A stretch of 64,000 nt of DNA from Taenia hydatigena (lineage: Eukaryota; Platyhelminthes; Cestoda; Cyclophyllidea; Taeniidae), in contig JADWOT020000007.1 of assembly GCA_036345935.2 (NCBI GenBank), forward strand, positions 8,753,930-8,817,929, read 5' to 3'. The translations under genes and the position numbers were made by a program. Numbering within the stretch: position 1 is the first letter of the stretch; every line of letters starts with the position of its first letter. Below, piece by piece: positions 30,540-40,306 of this stretch. The notes under the pieces are model-generated. The model was given only the letters and a program-made list of their open reading frames with translations. It made no database searches and was not told the origin of the DNA.

Positions 30540-33175
30540 GTACGCGTTGCGAAGCCTTCTACTCCTCATTTTGCTTCTCCGCCTTATCCTCGTTTCCACC
30601 ACTCGGTTCAGTGCCAGCGTCTTCAGCTCCTTTTGGTTCGTTCTCCTCGCCTCCATTTTCCTTCTCCTTCATCCCCGCTCTCCTTACTCTCGTCATATTA
30701 AAAAGTTGCAAAGATGTCAAGGGGCCAAAGCAGATAGAAATCGCAGAAATTAGGGGTAAGTTGTACTACCATCCCTTCCTCCTCTTCCCACGTCTACTTC
30801 TGCTCCTCTTCTTCCTCCCTCTGATCCATCTTGCCCCTTTTCTTCCCTACTAGGTTTGCATGCGTTAATTCAACATTGTACTCACTAGTATTCCAGAGCA
30901 TTTCCCCACATATCAAGACTTAAAGCGAGGATTAAATGCTTAAATTGTGCCTTTAGGCAGAAATACGTGGTCGATTTTTTTTCATTCAGCTGCATGGCTA
31001 CAGGAGTGAGTGGATGAAGGTATTATGGAGTAGTGGGAAGCGAGAACGAAAGGACTGAAGAAGAGAGGTCTACAGCACTACACATAGACATACAGCAATA
31101 ACATTTCGCCAACCCTCTTCCCTAACATCCCGTCTTTCCTGCTCTCGGCCCTTTTTCTCTTCTCTCCTCACCTACCCATTCATTTGTCCACTTCAGTTGA
31201 ACAAGCGAGATACTTCGCCACCATCAGAGAGGTGCAAACACCACCCTTGTCTTCTCTGGTGCGAAGGAAGAAATCGCGTAGATACGTACTTAGGGAGAGC
31301 CATCAGGAAGTCACCTTTGTCAGCTCCATAGCAGCCTTTAGGAGTAAGTCGCTAATTCCTTTCATGCAGGTATGCCTTGTACCGCTTTGCTCATCTCATT
31401 TCTTATGTCTGCCTCGCACGTGATTGCGAATTGCCTAATCGGCAGCAGGAGTAGGGGCAGAATCAGGAGCAGATGTAGTGAAACAGAAGCAGTGTAGCAC
31501 GTTAGGCTAAACTATACTTAACTAGGCCGGACTGTACTGGACTAATTCAAATACGAGTAGAGTAGAGCAGCCACGTATGCCTGAACAGTACAGTCAGGTG
31601 TGGAAAGGAGTGAGAATGGTTGGGATGGAAGAGGATAGGTAGGTAGCGGTACTCATGACCTACCGTTCAAATCAACCTTAACTCCTCCCCATTTGTCACG
31701 TCGAATCAGCCTAACGCAACTGCAGGCTGCATGCAATGAGGTCTTTCTCTTCTACCTGGCAGATATTAGGGACAAAAGTACACACGCAGCAACAAGGTCC
31801 GGCGACGTCTTCGAGATGGTGGAGCGGGAACCCTCATGCCTCCTTCTCATCTCACATTGCCCTCTTCAATCCATTTTCGGTGGGTCACTTCTTCTTGTCT
31901 GCATTCCACTTCACTGCATATGCTCTTTAGCACTGCGTTTTTCCTTATGCCTTAGTGCTTACACTTCATTTATTCAAATCAGAGAAAAGGGAGGAAAGAG
32001 TGCTGCCTACATATCATCTTCTTACAGTCCTACGTGTTTCCATTTCAGTGACGCCAGGACGCCTCACCCGGCCGGCTACTCCCCGTTTCTGTCACGTTCT
32101 CCCTTCCCGGACCCACAGTCTCTTCTCCTCTTCCTCCTCCTCCTCCAACTCCATCATTTGCCAACGTCCTTTAAGTAATTTCCTCTTCTCTCTCCACTTT
32201 CTTTATCCCTCATCATACTATGCTAAGTGGTAATGTTGATGAGAGGAGTTATGCTCAGTAGACTACACTAGACTTAAGCAATGTCTGAATTCCGCTTTAA
32301 CTTAGCTAACATTGCCGTATCCCCTTCATTCCCATCTTCCATCTTTTTTTCTGTAGTTTGTTTTATTCCACGCCATCTCAGTTCTGCCGCCTCGTCGGCC
32401 TCCTCATCCCACCCCTTCTCCTTCACCAGTTATGCTCTTGAGAGCGAAGGTAAGTGCCTCCAACCTGTTTTCTACTTCGTATTGCATAGTTCGGCTCATA
32501 CCCCTCCTTTCCATCCCATTTCCCACATTCTCTTCTACCTTGTAGGGAGTCACTCTACCTGGTGGTCCATAATAACGGGTAAGAAGGTGCACTTCTCTCC
32601 CTGCTCCTTCATCTCTACACTTTTCGCCCTCTCTGTCCCACTGTGTGTATGCCGTTGTCCACTTCCTTCCTTTGTCCTTCCAGATCGTTGTCCTGATCAG
32701 TGTGGCACGGAAACAGGTAAGAACATGTGTTTGTTTGTATGCGCACGCGCGTGTGTTTGTGTGTGTAGGCCTGTCGGCACAGTTTGTCCATCTTCCTCCC
32801 TGTACACGACTTTGCAGACGGCCAGGTAGATAGTTGTATCCTGGGCCCAGTAAGCTCTCCTTTGACCATTCATTTGTTGTCTGGTTTGTTGGCAGGTTGG
32901 TTGGTTTTAACTTCTCACTTCTTCACCCACCTATTTCGCGTTATTTGCCTCCTGCTTCTTCTGTCTGTGCCTTCTGTCCTATCTCATCATCATTCTATCT
33001 TTTCTCCTTTTTTCAGATTGAAGAAGACATATCGCGGTGGAAAGAAAGCAGCGACGATAAAAATATGAACAACATTGTGCATGGAGGTGGTCCAAACCGT
33101 CACAGATGGTTGCGGCGATTAGCCAACCATGTGCCGAGGATATCGAACTGTCTGCGTTTACACGAGGGAAAATGA
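30280..33175 (+). CDS. Candidate secreted micro-exon gene (whole locus)
   Basis: A chain of exons separated by short pyrimidine-rich introns. The main exons are a signal-peptide/Cys-rich exon (30280 on), 42 nt (30714), 147 nt (31197), probably 117 nt (31763), one or more unresolved exons, 20 nt (32430), 33 nt (32546), 33 nt (32684), 8 nt (32818) and a terminal exon of 52 codons (33017-33175). Donors are mostly gtaag/gtaagt. In the well-defined 3' half only one phase stays open, and it is the same across five exons. The predicted product is small, secreted, rich in basic and acidic residues, with scattered Cys. This resembles flatworm micro-exon genes, which make variable secreted proteins by exon skipping; membership is inferred from architecture only. 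Partial paralogues lie at 2.5-2.9 kb and 14.8-15.9 kb. A two-base frame slip in exon 2 and the missing exon between 31879 and 32430 leave the full protein unproven. Confidence 0.55.
30714..30755 (+). CDS. 42-nt exon
   Basis: This symmetric exon (phase 1 in, phase 1 out) reads VKGPKQIEIAEIR and ends TTAGGG with donor gtaagt. The upstream intron is strongly pyrimidine-rich, though the last few bases before the AG are not. The exon is conserved at 15359-15401 (minus), including its donor. Joined to the next exon it reads EIAEIR then VEQARYF without a break. Confidence 0.5.
31197..31343 (+). CDS. 147-nt symmetric exon
   Basis: A very strong acceptor (tcatttgtccacttcag) and donor (TTAGGA then gtaagtcgc) bound 147 nt. 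One frame, phase 1 to phase 1, is open throughout: EQARYFATIREVQTPPLSSL, a basic patch RRKKSRR, then SHQEVTFVSSIAAFR. A second frame is open for 44 codons and has Cys residues, but stops before the donor. The RRKKSRR run could be a proprotein-processing site, but that is speculation. No domain recognised. Confidence 0.55.
31763..31879 (+). CDS. Probable 117-nt exon
   Basis: The acceptor gaggtctttctcttctacctggcag is followed in phase 1 by IRDKSTHAATRSGDVFEM and more, to a possible donor gtgggt at 31880 that keeps phase 1. The last third is pyrimidine-rich like the introns here, so the true donor may be earlier. Joined to the 147-nt exon the frame is continuous. At least one more exon must lie between this and 32430, because the phases do not match directly. 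Confidence 0.35.
32430..32449 (+). CDS. 20-nt micro-exon
   Basis: The acceptor cccttctccttcaccag and donor gtaagtgcc enclose 20 nt (TTATGCTCTTGAGAGCGAAG). In the phase required downstream it reads YALESE. A weakened relative is found near 2525-2549. Confidence 0.55.
32546..32578 (+). CDS. 33-nt micro-exon
   Basis: The acceptor cacattctcttctaccttgtag and donor gtaagaagg enclose 33 nt. Of three phases, one has a stop inside and one hits a stop in the next exon. The remaining phase reads SHSTWWSIIT and continues into the following exon. Confidence 0.58.
32684..32716 (+). CDS. 33-nt micro-exon with Cys pair
   Basis: The acceptor ttcctttgtccttccag and donor gtaagaaca enclose 33 nt. In the shared phase it reads RCPDQCGTET, adding a Cys-x3-Cys pair to the product. 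It is symmetric (phase 1 to 1), so it could be skipped without changing frame. Confidence 0.58.
32735..32768. repeat. GT-rich simple sequence in intron
   Basis: A short imperfect run of alternating GT/GC (gcgcacgcgcgtgtgtttgtgtgtgt) inside the intron between the 33-nt and 8-nt exons. Probably neutral. Confidence 0.7.
32818..32825 (+). CDS. 8-nt micro-exon
   Basis: The acceptor ctgtacacgactttgcag is followed by ACGGCCAG and then gtagat. It adds DGQ and moves the phase from 1 to 0, which the terminal exon needs. Without it the join from 32716 to 33017 creates TGA at once. That frame logic is the main support, since an 8-nt exon alone would be weak evidence. Confidence 0.48.
33017..33175 (+). 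CDS. Terminal exon (52 aa)
   Basis: An excellent acceptor (atcttttctccttttttcag) leads in phase 0 to IEEDISRWKESSDDKN, a Gly/His/Asn patch (NIVHGGGPNRHRW), a basic stretch (LRRLANHVPR), one Cys and the end LHEGK with TGA. The first half resembles the terminal exon at 2822-2929 (same phase, IE start, Trp at position 8, GK end). Confidence 0.62.
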   Translation: MEEDISRWKESSDDKNMNNIVHGGGPNRHRWLRRLANHVPRISNCLRLHEGK

Positions 33176-33467
33176 CTTACCAAAAGAAGTGGTGCTATGA
33201 AGCGGCCCCCGAATCCGGTAATCTGCGGTTGTGGGAGTCGCAACTGCGCAGTTCTTGACATTAGACACTGAACATTTTAGGGACTTCTGCCCCACCCATC
33301 TCCAATTTCTCCATGTACTTACACCAAGCCTTCCCCTCTTCTATCCTCCCTTTTCCTTAGTAGAAGTGTTTTTCATCCAACTGCGTCTTCTTTGGCACTG
33401 CATTATGCGCGTTCCATTAGTAAATGCCATCCACCTCAATGGACATACTTAACCTCTCGTGTCGCAG

Positions 33468-33599
33468 TCCTTCACTGTGGTTGGAGCAGTAGCCTCGCAG
33501 ATCGAGCAAGCCCTGGTTTTCTGCAAGAAGGTGGTGGGCGCTGAACCATTGCTTCTCGGTGGTTGTGTCATTGTGAGTGGCGAATGCCGGTGTGATTGA
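33468..33599 (+). CDS. Additional or alternative terminal exon (43 aa)
   Basis: The acceptor cttaacctctcgtgtcgcag is followed in phase 0 by 43 codons: SFTVVGAVASQIEQALVFCK, KVVGAEPLLLGGCVIVSGEC, RCD, stop TGA. It lies 290 bp past the stop of the 31 kb gene and needs the same incoming phase as its terminal exon, so it could be an alternative last exon. It could equally be the end of a separate gene. Four Cys residues, no recognised domain. Confidence 0.4.
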   Translation, partial: SFTVVGAVASQIEQALVFCKKVVGAEPLLLGGCVIVSGECRCD

Positions 33600-34600
33600 T
33601 GGGACGATTTTTCGCTCAGTATGAATTGAACGCTTGGACGAGTGGGCATGTCCGATAAGTTCGGTAGTCCAAATAGTTGGAGAAGCAGATTGTCCGCGAG
33701 GGAAGGCAGGGCAAGCGGAGTGTCGATCAGGCCTCTCCTCTACCCCAAGACTAGACCCATTCCTAGGCTACCAGTGCCCCATCCTCTGTGTGTGTCAATA
33801 GAGAACGCGCTGGCAGACACTTCTTTCGCCTAAGAGATTTCACTGGCTGAATTCCGCAGAGTCCACTCGACTGTGGATCACGTAACACTTCGAAGCTCTA
33901 CCGCATGCACATGGATCGGGGTTGCGTGGTAATGCCAGGCTAATTCGAGACACTTGACAGTTATTCAGACAAATTATTTTGCAACACTTCGCTATTTGCC
34001 TAAATTCCGGCTCCTGTTGCGGGCACTTGGTTGGCTGTTTTGTCATCACTAGGCAAACTGGCCTCTAGGTCCTGTCAGTACCTCGAATTCTCCTTCTGGT
34101 CACCGAATAAATGTATTTCCTTCATGTGTTATATCTGCTTTCCTCTCTGAGGAAGCCTCGGGGATCTATGACTTGGTTAACTGATTGCATGATCCAAAAC
34201 TTGCTAAAACGATGCAAAGGTTGTAATAAACATTTAATGTTCTAGCTTGACAGTTTATTTCCTTTATAGTAGTTATAGTGTAAGCAAGAGTTTCGTTGGC
34301 AAGGGAGAAAAGAAGACATAATTTTATTTATCTTATTCTCCATCGTGTTAATATCCAAGACGTGTGCATCCAATTCCACTGAGGGCATATCCGGACTAGA
34401 CCTCGAACGTATTTGATTGGAGGAGAATATATTGCAGGTCACAACAAGTGCATTTAAAAACAACAAAGCCGTTCATGCGAAAATTAGAAGCAAAATACTC
34501 GCAATGCTTTACTTCCGATTAGGTAAAATGTGTGACGTTAAACTTTCCCACATAGGCAATGCAAATCGGCAGCCGCAAACACGTTAGCTTCTAAGCAGCA
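33600..34600. other. Unassigned non-coding DNA
   Basis: Short frames on both strands (33642-33833, 33840-34049). An AATAAA hexamer at about 34106 on the plus strand could serve upstream genes, but it is far away. Confidence 0.3.
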
Positions 34601-34619
34601 AATGATTTTAACAAACTTA

Positions 34620-35130
34620 AAAGCATCGCCTTTTTGTTGCTGTAATGTTAAATGATATTCATACTTAAAGGTTGTTGCCACTTAAAATGTGCAACCATTC
34701 CGTTGCGTCATATATGTGTGACGCGGGTCATTCATTAGGCAAAGACGACCAGTTGTGCCGACTTGAACCTCAGACGCATTAAATACGATCAACATGAGCG
34801 AACAAAGGCGTGTTAACTTTAGTAGAATAGTGATGGTAGCCTGAATCCAACTTGCGGTTTGGCAGCCGTGGGCTGGTCACTGGGAGGCACGCCTCAGCAT
34901 TCCAATGCAAGATCACCTAACTCGCTGATGGCTGTATTTTGGTGCCAGTAGCACAACTAGAAGTCAAGATTAGTGAGCACTCAGCTTTTCTTGTCTTAAA
35001 GGAATCGGTTATGATCTTTGCAGTGGCTCTGCAGAGAAGGTGGTTGAAGCGAACAGGGCTTGATGGGAGGTCGCACTGGCGTCTAATTCCCGCATCATCA
35101 CATCTTTGCTTAATTGAAGTCAGGCAATTT
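34620..35130. repeat. Repeat family R2, first unit
   Basis: Matches 35700-36120 in the same orientation, about 1.07 kb away. Anchors: GGTTGTTGCCACTTAAAATG (34671) against GGTTGTTGTCACTTAAAATG (35743), then GTGACGCGGGTCATT against GTGACATGGACATTT, GGTCACTGGGAGGCACGC against GGTCGCAGGGAAGCACAC, and GCACATCTTTGCTTAATT-like ends. Clearly diverged. No start or acceptor supports the frame at 34939-35157. Confidence 0.55.
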
Positions 35131-35699
35131 AGAACAAAAAAAATTATAAAAAAATGAATTGGCAGTGAGGAGCTGTTAGCAAAGTAGTGCGTTGTTGAAG
35201 TCGCAGCAGAAGTAGTCGAGTTGCCTGAGGAGGCGACCGTGATCTACATAAAAGTTACCGTCTCCATTCACCTTAAATGGTACCTGCTTGGTAGTTCAAA
35301 CCTTATGAGGTTGATTATTTGAGTATGACATCACCGACTAATTTACTTCAGTATGTGTTTGAGTGGTTGAGCCCTCACCATTCGCCTAAACAGATGCTCA
35401 TACCACTACACAGAGGAGTATACAAAAGGAGTCTCAGCGGGTGCCCTAATGGTTGACAGCTGACCAAGGAAGAAAGTCTACTTGATAACGTGCGTTAACA
35501 ACGATCTCTGACCTTGTAAAAAGTTGTCATCCCTGATTAAAATCGCCTTGGGTTTTAGGTTATGCAGGCATCCTAATCGTCTTTAGGAACTTCGTAACCG
35601 TTTAGCTGCTTGCGCTTCTGTTCGCGGTGGAGGCAGATCTATATTTGCAAACTTTTGACCTCCAAATATCAGATGTTTTGTTTTAATGAATGGGCAATG

Positions 35700-36120
35700 T
35701 TCTCCTTTTCTGCCACAATTTTAATCAGTCTTTAACGTTAGCGGTTGTTGTCACTTAAAATGGACAATTACTCAATTGTTTCACATCTATGTGACATGGA
35801 CATTTATCAGGCAAGATCGATCGGTCATGCTGCCTCGTGCCACAGATGCATGACATCAGCTCAAGATAAGCAAACGAAGACTCAGTTTACGGTGTAGCGA
35901 CTAAGGAGTGGTCGCAGGGAAGCACACTGTCTTATACAAATGCGAGGTCAAATGTTTCTTTGCAGCCTGTATTTACGCCCTATTGGAACAGCTGTGAGAC
36001 GAGATCAGTGGGCACAGATCCTCTGTGCCTCTGCAGGGAGGTCGGGTGGAATATATGTGGCTAGGCAGGGTATTGCATTGCCTTCCATATCTTAAATTAA
36101 CGCATCTTTGATTGGATGAG
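35700..36120. repeat. Repeat family R2, second unit
   Basis: Direct partner of 34620-35130. The intervening 0.5 kb is not obviously repeated, so this is a dispersed tandem pair rather than a strict tandem array. Confidence 0.55.
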
Positions 36121-38807
36121 AACAAGGCTAATATAAACCATGCATAAGGGATCATCTAAGTACGCCTTCTGCGACTTATTAGTTCTACAAATGGAAGGAG
36201 GAGTGGTTAAATGACCGTGTGTGTGATTACATGCCTTAGAAGCGAATGACTTAGTCTACGTGTTAAAGTTTTCTTTAGACCCATGAGGGCCTAAAAATTT
36301 CAGTAGCCACACGAAGGCTTCACTCTAAAAATAGATGGTCGGGACATCTTGATTATTTCCTCTAAACGCCGCTATTGCAGCCGTCCATAATCTGTCTATC
36401 CAACTACACCAATTAACCTTTTGGCCTCTTATTTAGTTTAGTTTGATCAAAGTGTTATGTTAAAAACAAGGTCGTGGGTGGGGAAAATAGACCACTCCAG
36501 CAGCATTCTACTGAGTGAAGGTGTTCTTCGTGAAGAACAAGACTAAGTTTACTGCTTTCTGTGTCAGGTTTTTATAAATTTGTGTTCACTGTAACCCACT
36601 ATTGGCATATACTCCGCCAGTATCACATGTTATATCCTGATTTTCTCACTTGAACTCGTATGTCACACATGCGTGACGTGCAGAACAAATTCAGTATTTG
36701 ATTGCTGGCGATGATACTGCCACGCACGTAAGCATCATGTAAAGTATTGCTGAGTAAATATGGTAGATGCTTGCTAGAGATTGTTAACGACTCTTCTATG
36801 CTGTGGTAAATGATGGTGTAGTGATTTGAATTTGAAAGTGCGGAAAAGATGGAATGAAACATGTTTGGCAATGCAAAGGTGCCCATTGGCAGAGTGGAAT
36901 ATGGCATGTGCATTAGCAAACAGCAACATTTAATATCTGTGGGAATGATCAACTACTGATTAGGTATTCGGTCACGATTTTCCGAGTGCATATCAACTTG
37001 CGATTCAACTTCATTTTCACTTAACAATCCAATAGCAGTTAACACGACGTTGGGTTTCTGATACCAGTACAAGTAGAAGTGAGCCTTTACGGCCGAACGC
37101 GCACACCACTCAAAATGTTAGCTAAATCGCATTGAAAATGTTTTAGTTTCTTCTTTAGTGAACTGCCGGTTCTGTTATCGAACGGGCTACCTTTTCATGC
37201 AAACCCCTTTCCAAACTTAGCCAATTTGCGAAGCACAAGAATTGCATCACTTCAGCAGCCAGGCCTCCAACCCATTTGCAGTACTTGTGCCCTTCATTCG
37301 CATCACCTGTTTCAAAATTGGTTATTGGGGTCGTTTTAGTTCTAGGCTACGAATCGCAGTAGTTACGAGGCTTCGATGGTGATGCGCCATGTGTCTGCAA
37401 CATTCCATCTTAAGCTGTGATCAACGCAATTGCCTCCCTATCCTTCGGGAGCTGATTGAAATGCTTTTGAATCGCATTTAATTGTAGCCAACGCCATGTT
37501 GGTGCGTAAACCGAGGGTGGAATTGCAACCGGGCTTGCAGTCGAATTGGCATTCCTTTCCATGCCATCCTTACTCACGAACCTCAAAAGGCTCTAAATGC
37601 TTCCTATTGACAAGAAACAAGTAGCGCGGAGCAACAAATTCAAATAATAAAAATTTTATGAATTAATATCAGAATGTGGACTGAATTGAGCATTGATATA
37701 AAGCGATGCGATGCATAAATCCCGACGAGATGAACATTATCACACGTAAGATAAACGCGCTGGGATCAGTTCGACAGTAACCAAGTCAACAAATAATTGA
37801 AGCTCGACTGACAATCAAGAAGAAGTAACAAGATATTTAGTTGTCAAGGCAAACTGGCAGTCTCCCGCAGTTCACAGTCTGCGGTTTTGATGGACCCACA
37901 CACAAAGCAGTCACGAGTAATTTTGACCCAGTGATTAAATTATGGAATGTGATTGGATAGCAGGCTGACAAATATTGACGGTGATTGATACGGTATGCTT
38001 AGTAAAAATGCATTAATTCTAAAGGCGTCACCTCCCTTATCACGTTTGTACAACAATGAGTAAATGTTGCCATGGAAAAACTGTCATCGAAAAATAGCTA
38101 GAGCTGGGAGACTTCTAAAAGTTTCTCTCAGTATCATTTTTAATGTGGTGACATTTCGCAGCTGCGCGTAATTCGGACTAGCAATCACTTAACTAATGTG
38201 TCGAATCGGTGTCCAGTTAGGGAGGCTGGAGGTGAAGGAAGGATAAAGTTGCCTTGTGTCCTTCGAGAAGCACGTGTCTCGGCACCACAACGATGGCATC
38301 GAGGCATTTCTGTCTCCCAGCACGATCGACTAGAAAGGACGCCTTACTATTCCCCTGGCTATCTTACATCAACTTAAGAATTTTGTTTTAAACGATATTC
38401 TCTTATCGCACCCAAAATCAGCTCTCTTTGACATATGTCTCATGATTCAAATCCATAAATCTTCTTTTTTCCGGCGTCAGTTACTTATAATACTGTACGC
38501 TTTTTGAATACACTCAATCGGAGCAACGATGCCATGTGGTAAGCTGAAAGACGCGCAAAGGAGTAACAACTAAGGTTGCAAGCGTCGCTGCAATTTAAGC
38601 TTCAGGTTGCTTCCCATCATTACGCTTGTCTTAATCCGACTCAAAGCCATGGCGTATCGTTTAGCACCCATCAAACATGGTGCAGAATATAATGAGCACA
38701 ATGCAAAGTGGATTGTCTCTGCTACCGCCTCCTTCGACATTTCTAACGCTGTGTTTTACCGTTTAGCAAGCATCTATTGACTTGGTACATGGCACTCACC
38801 CGCAATC
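36121..38807. other. Mostly unassigned non-coding DNA
   Basis: One protein-like minus frame at 36623-36952 (109 codons, with NHYTIIYHSIEESLTISSKH and LHDAYVRGSIIASNQ) lacks splice support. The rest is unrecognised. Confidence 0.3.
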
Positions 38808-39252
38808 TTAAACGTCATCTTCCACTGAAGTCTTCACCCACAAGGCCAACCTAATCTACCCACACTAAAAATGAGGTACTCACATATCTTTCCATTTATT
38901 AGCTCACACACTGATTCGAAAGCCACAGCAGATGGGATGGAGGAGACCTGGTAAGGTCGTATCTCAACATACAAACACAGGCTGAGACTGCCCTCAGACG
39001 AAGCGCAATGCTTGTGGTAATTAAAGGCGCAGATCACCATCTTCTGTCTCGTATAATGATAATTGTTCCATAGGTTAGAGAATCTGCACCACTGCGGTTG
39101 CGTCAATTTTTTCCTTACCACTTAATGACCATTGACCGTAAGCTGCAAAGGAAGGTTAACAAGATGTGGTTGGGCACAAGAGAGAGCGGACCTCGTCCCA
39201 CGCATCGAGTAGATTGTTCATCAGGTAAACTACGCCACTCGACGATACCGTC
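38808..39252 (-). CDS. Micro-exon chain, 3' end of a gene (whole locus)
   Basis: Four minus-strand exons join in a single open frame: 61 nt (39192-39252), 24 nt (39119-39142), 27 nt (38884-38910), and a terminal exon with TAA (38808-38824). Acceptors are gttaaccttcctttgcag, tgctgtggctttcgaatcag and gtgggtgaagacttcag. Donors are gtccgc, gtaagg and gtgagt. The predicted C-terminus reads DGIVEWRSLPDEQSTRCVGR, then AYGQWSLS, VCELINGKI, LEDDV. Alternative phases of the 24- and 27-nt exons contain stops or fail to join. No ATG exon was found upstream. It does not resemble the 31 kb gene in sequence, but the architecture is the same. Confidence 0.42.
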
Positions 39253-39597
39253 CTGCTAAACTTTAAGTCGAAATCAATTTCATGCAGAATCAAATCATAT
39301 CAATTCGTCTACCCACTTCACTCCTCTCCTGCTCCATCTATATCCCCTGTCGCCTATTCAAAAAGTCAACCCACTAAAGGGAGCAGAAAATTCGTAATAC
39401 CGAAGGCATGCAACGCTTTGAAAGGCACTAACTAATAGGAGTGCATGCTAAAAGTATCCAGTTCATGACAGTAATGTTTGATTTACCCGGCGGATATATC
39501 AGGAGAGGATGCTTAGGTGATTGTTACATGGTGCATGAGTAACAATCTACCTAGTGCCATTCAAGTCATTTAAGCATAAGCCAGTTCTAACAACTAA

Positions 39598-39681
39598 ATG
39601 CGTATCATGGGAAGTTTATTAACACTCTTTTGCCTCTTATGCAATCACCGATGCTGTATGCCGGTTTATTATCTCATCAAT
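39598..39681 (+). CDS. Possible first exon with signal peptide
   Basis: An ATG at 39598 (with a second in-frame ATG three codons on) starts MRIMGSLLTLFCLLCNHRCC, a short signal-peptide-like segment. The exon can end at AAT with donor gtatgg (39682), leaving phase 0. The exon at 40307 begins in phase 0, so the two could form one secreted Cys-rich protein of about 112 residues. The frame also remains open past the donor to 39795, so the intron is not proven. Confidence 0.28.
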
Positions 39682-39843
39682 GTATGGAACAACGCATCAT
39701 CTTCAGGCGGATACTGCTGTTTCTTTGACTGGAACCAAAAAATTACGCAGCGCACTTGGAGTCGTAAGGCGGGAAGTTCTGATCTCGTGGCTTGACGCTG
39801 TGGAAAGACCGGCCTTGATGAAGATAAATTGGAAAGTCAGCAT

Positions 39844-40119
39844 CTAATTTAAAGAAATGCATAAACGATCCTCGAACCAAAAATCCATTCCCACGTTATT
39901 ATCAGAAGGACATTGAGGAGGACCTGCGGATGTTGCAATGAAAAGGTGAAAACAAGCTTGCACATGAATGGCTCGCATGACTGCTTTTCTATCCAGTTCG
40001 AATGACGAACCCATCACCGACTTAACGACTGACAGGAAAGAGCGGCGACATCTGCGTCTTTTGACATTTTCGCAGTTGACACTAACGTCAAGTGGGTGAA
40101 GCATGCATGCATACGACAT
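39844..40119 (-). CDS. Coding-like minus-strand frame (91 codons)
   Basis: Open frame with charged and Cys-containing stretches (CENVKRRRCRRSFLSVVKS, GPPQCPSDNNVGMDFWFEDR). An acceptor-like site (caccttttcattgcaacatccgcag) lies inside it before GPPQC, so only the last 25 codons may be a real terminal exon. It overlaps the putative intron of the plus-strand pair at 39598-40561. Unassigned. Confidence 0.22.
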   Translation of the reverse strand: MSYACMLHPLDVSVNCENVKRRRCRRSFLSVVKSVMGSSFELDRKAVMRAIHVQACFHLFIATSAGPPQCPSDNNVGMDFWFEDRLCISLN

Positions 40120-40306
40120 AAGAAATCGGCCTACCGTCGAGTTCCAAAACTACCAACCGACCTTCCTATCTTCCCTAGATACTTCTTTTTAAATGTTTAG
40201 TAAATTGGCAAAGTAGATCACAAGCTTCTTGAATAATTGATATCGCCGTGGTGGGATTTCATTTCATGATTTTATCAGACGTCACTCTTCATCCTCCCGT
40301 CTGCAG

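Noticed and set aside
31693..32178. Continuous 161-codon frame through the 31 kb gene
   Set aside because: It crosses several intron-like pyrimidine tracts with acceptors, so only the part near 31763-31879 is likely exonic.
32735..32768. GT-rich run as a regulatory or Z-DNA element
   Set aside because: Short and imperfect, inside an intron, with nothing to tie it to a function.
32281..32829. Continuous 182-codon frame rich in Ser, Pro and Phe
   Set aside because: It reads through introns with strong donors and acceptors. The micro-exons in it account for the coding part.
32404..32869. Minus-strand frames opposite the micro-exons
   Set aside because: Complement of pyrimidine-rich introns, with no splice sites on that strand.
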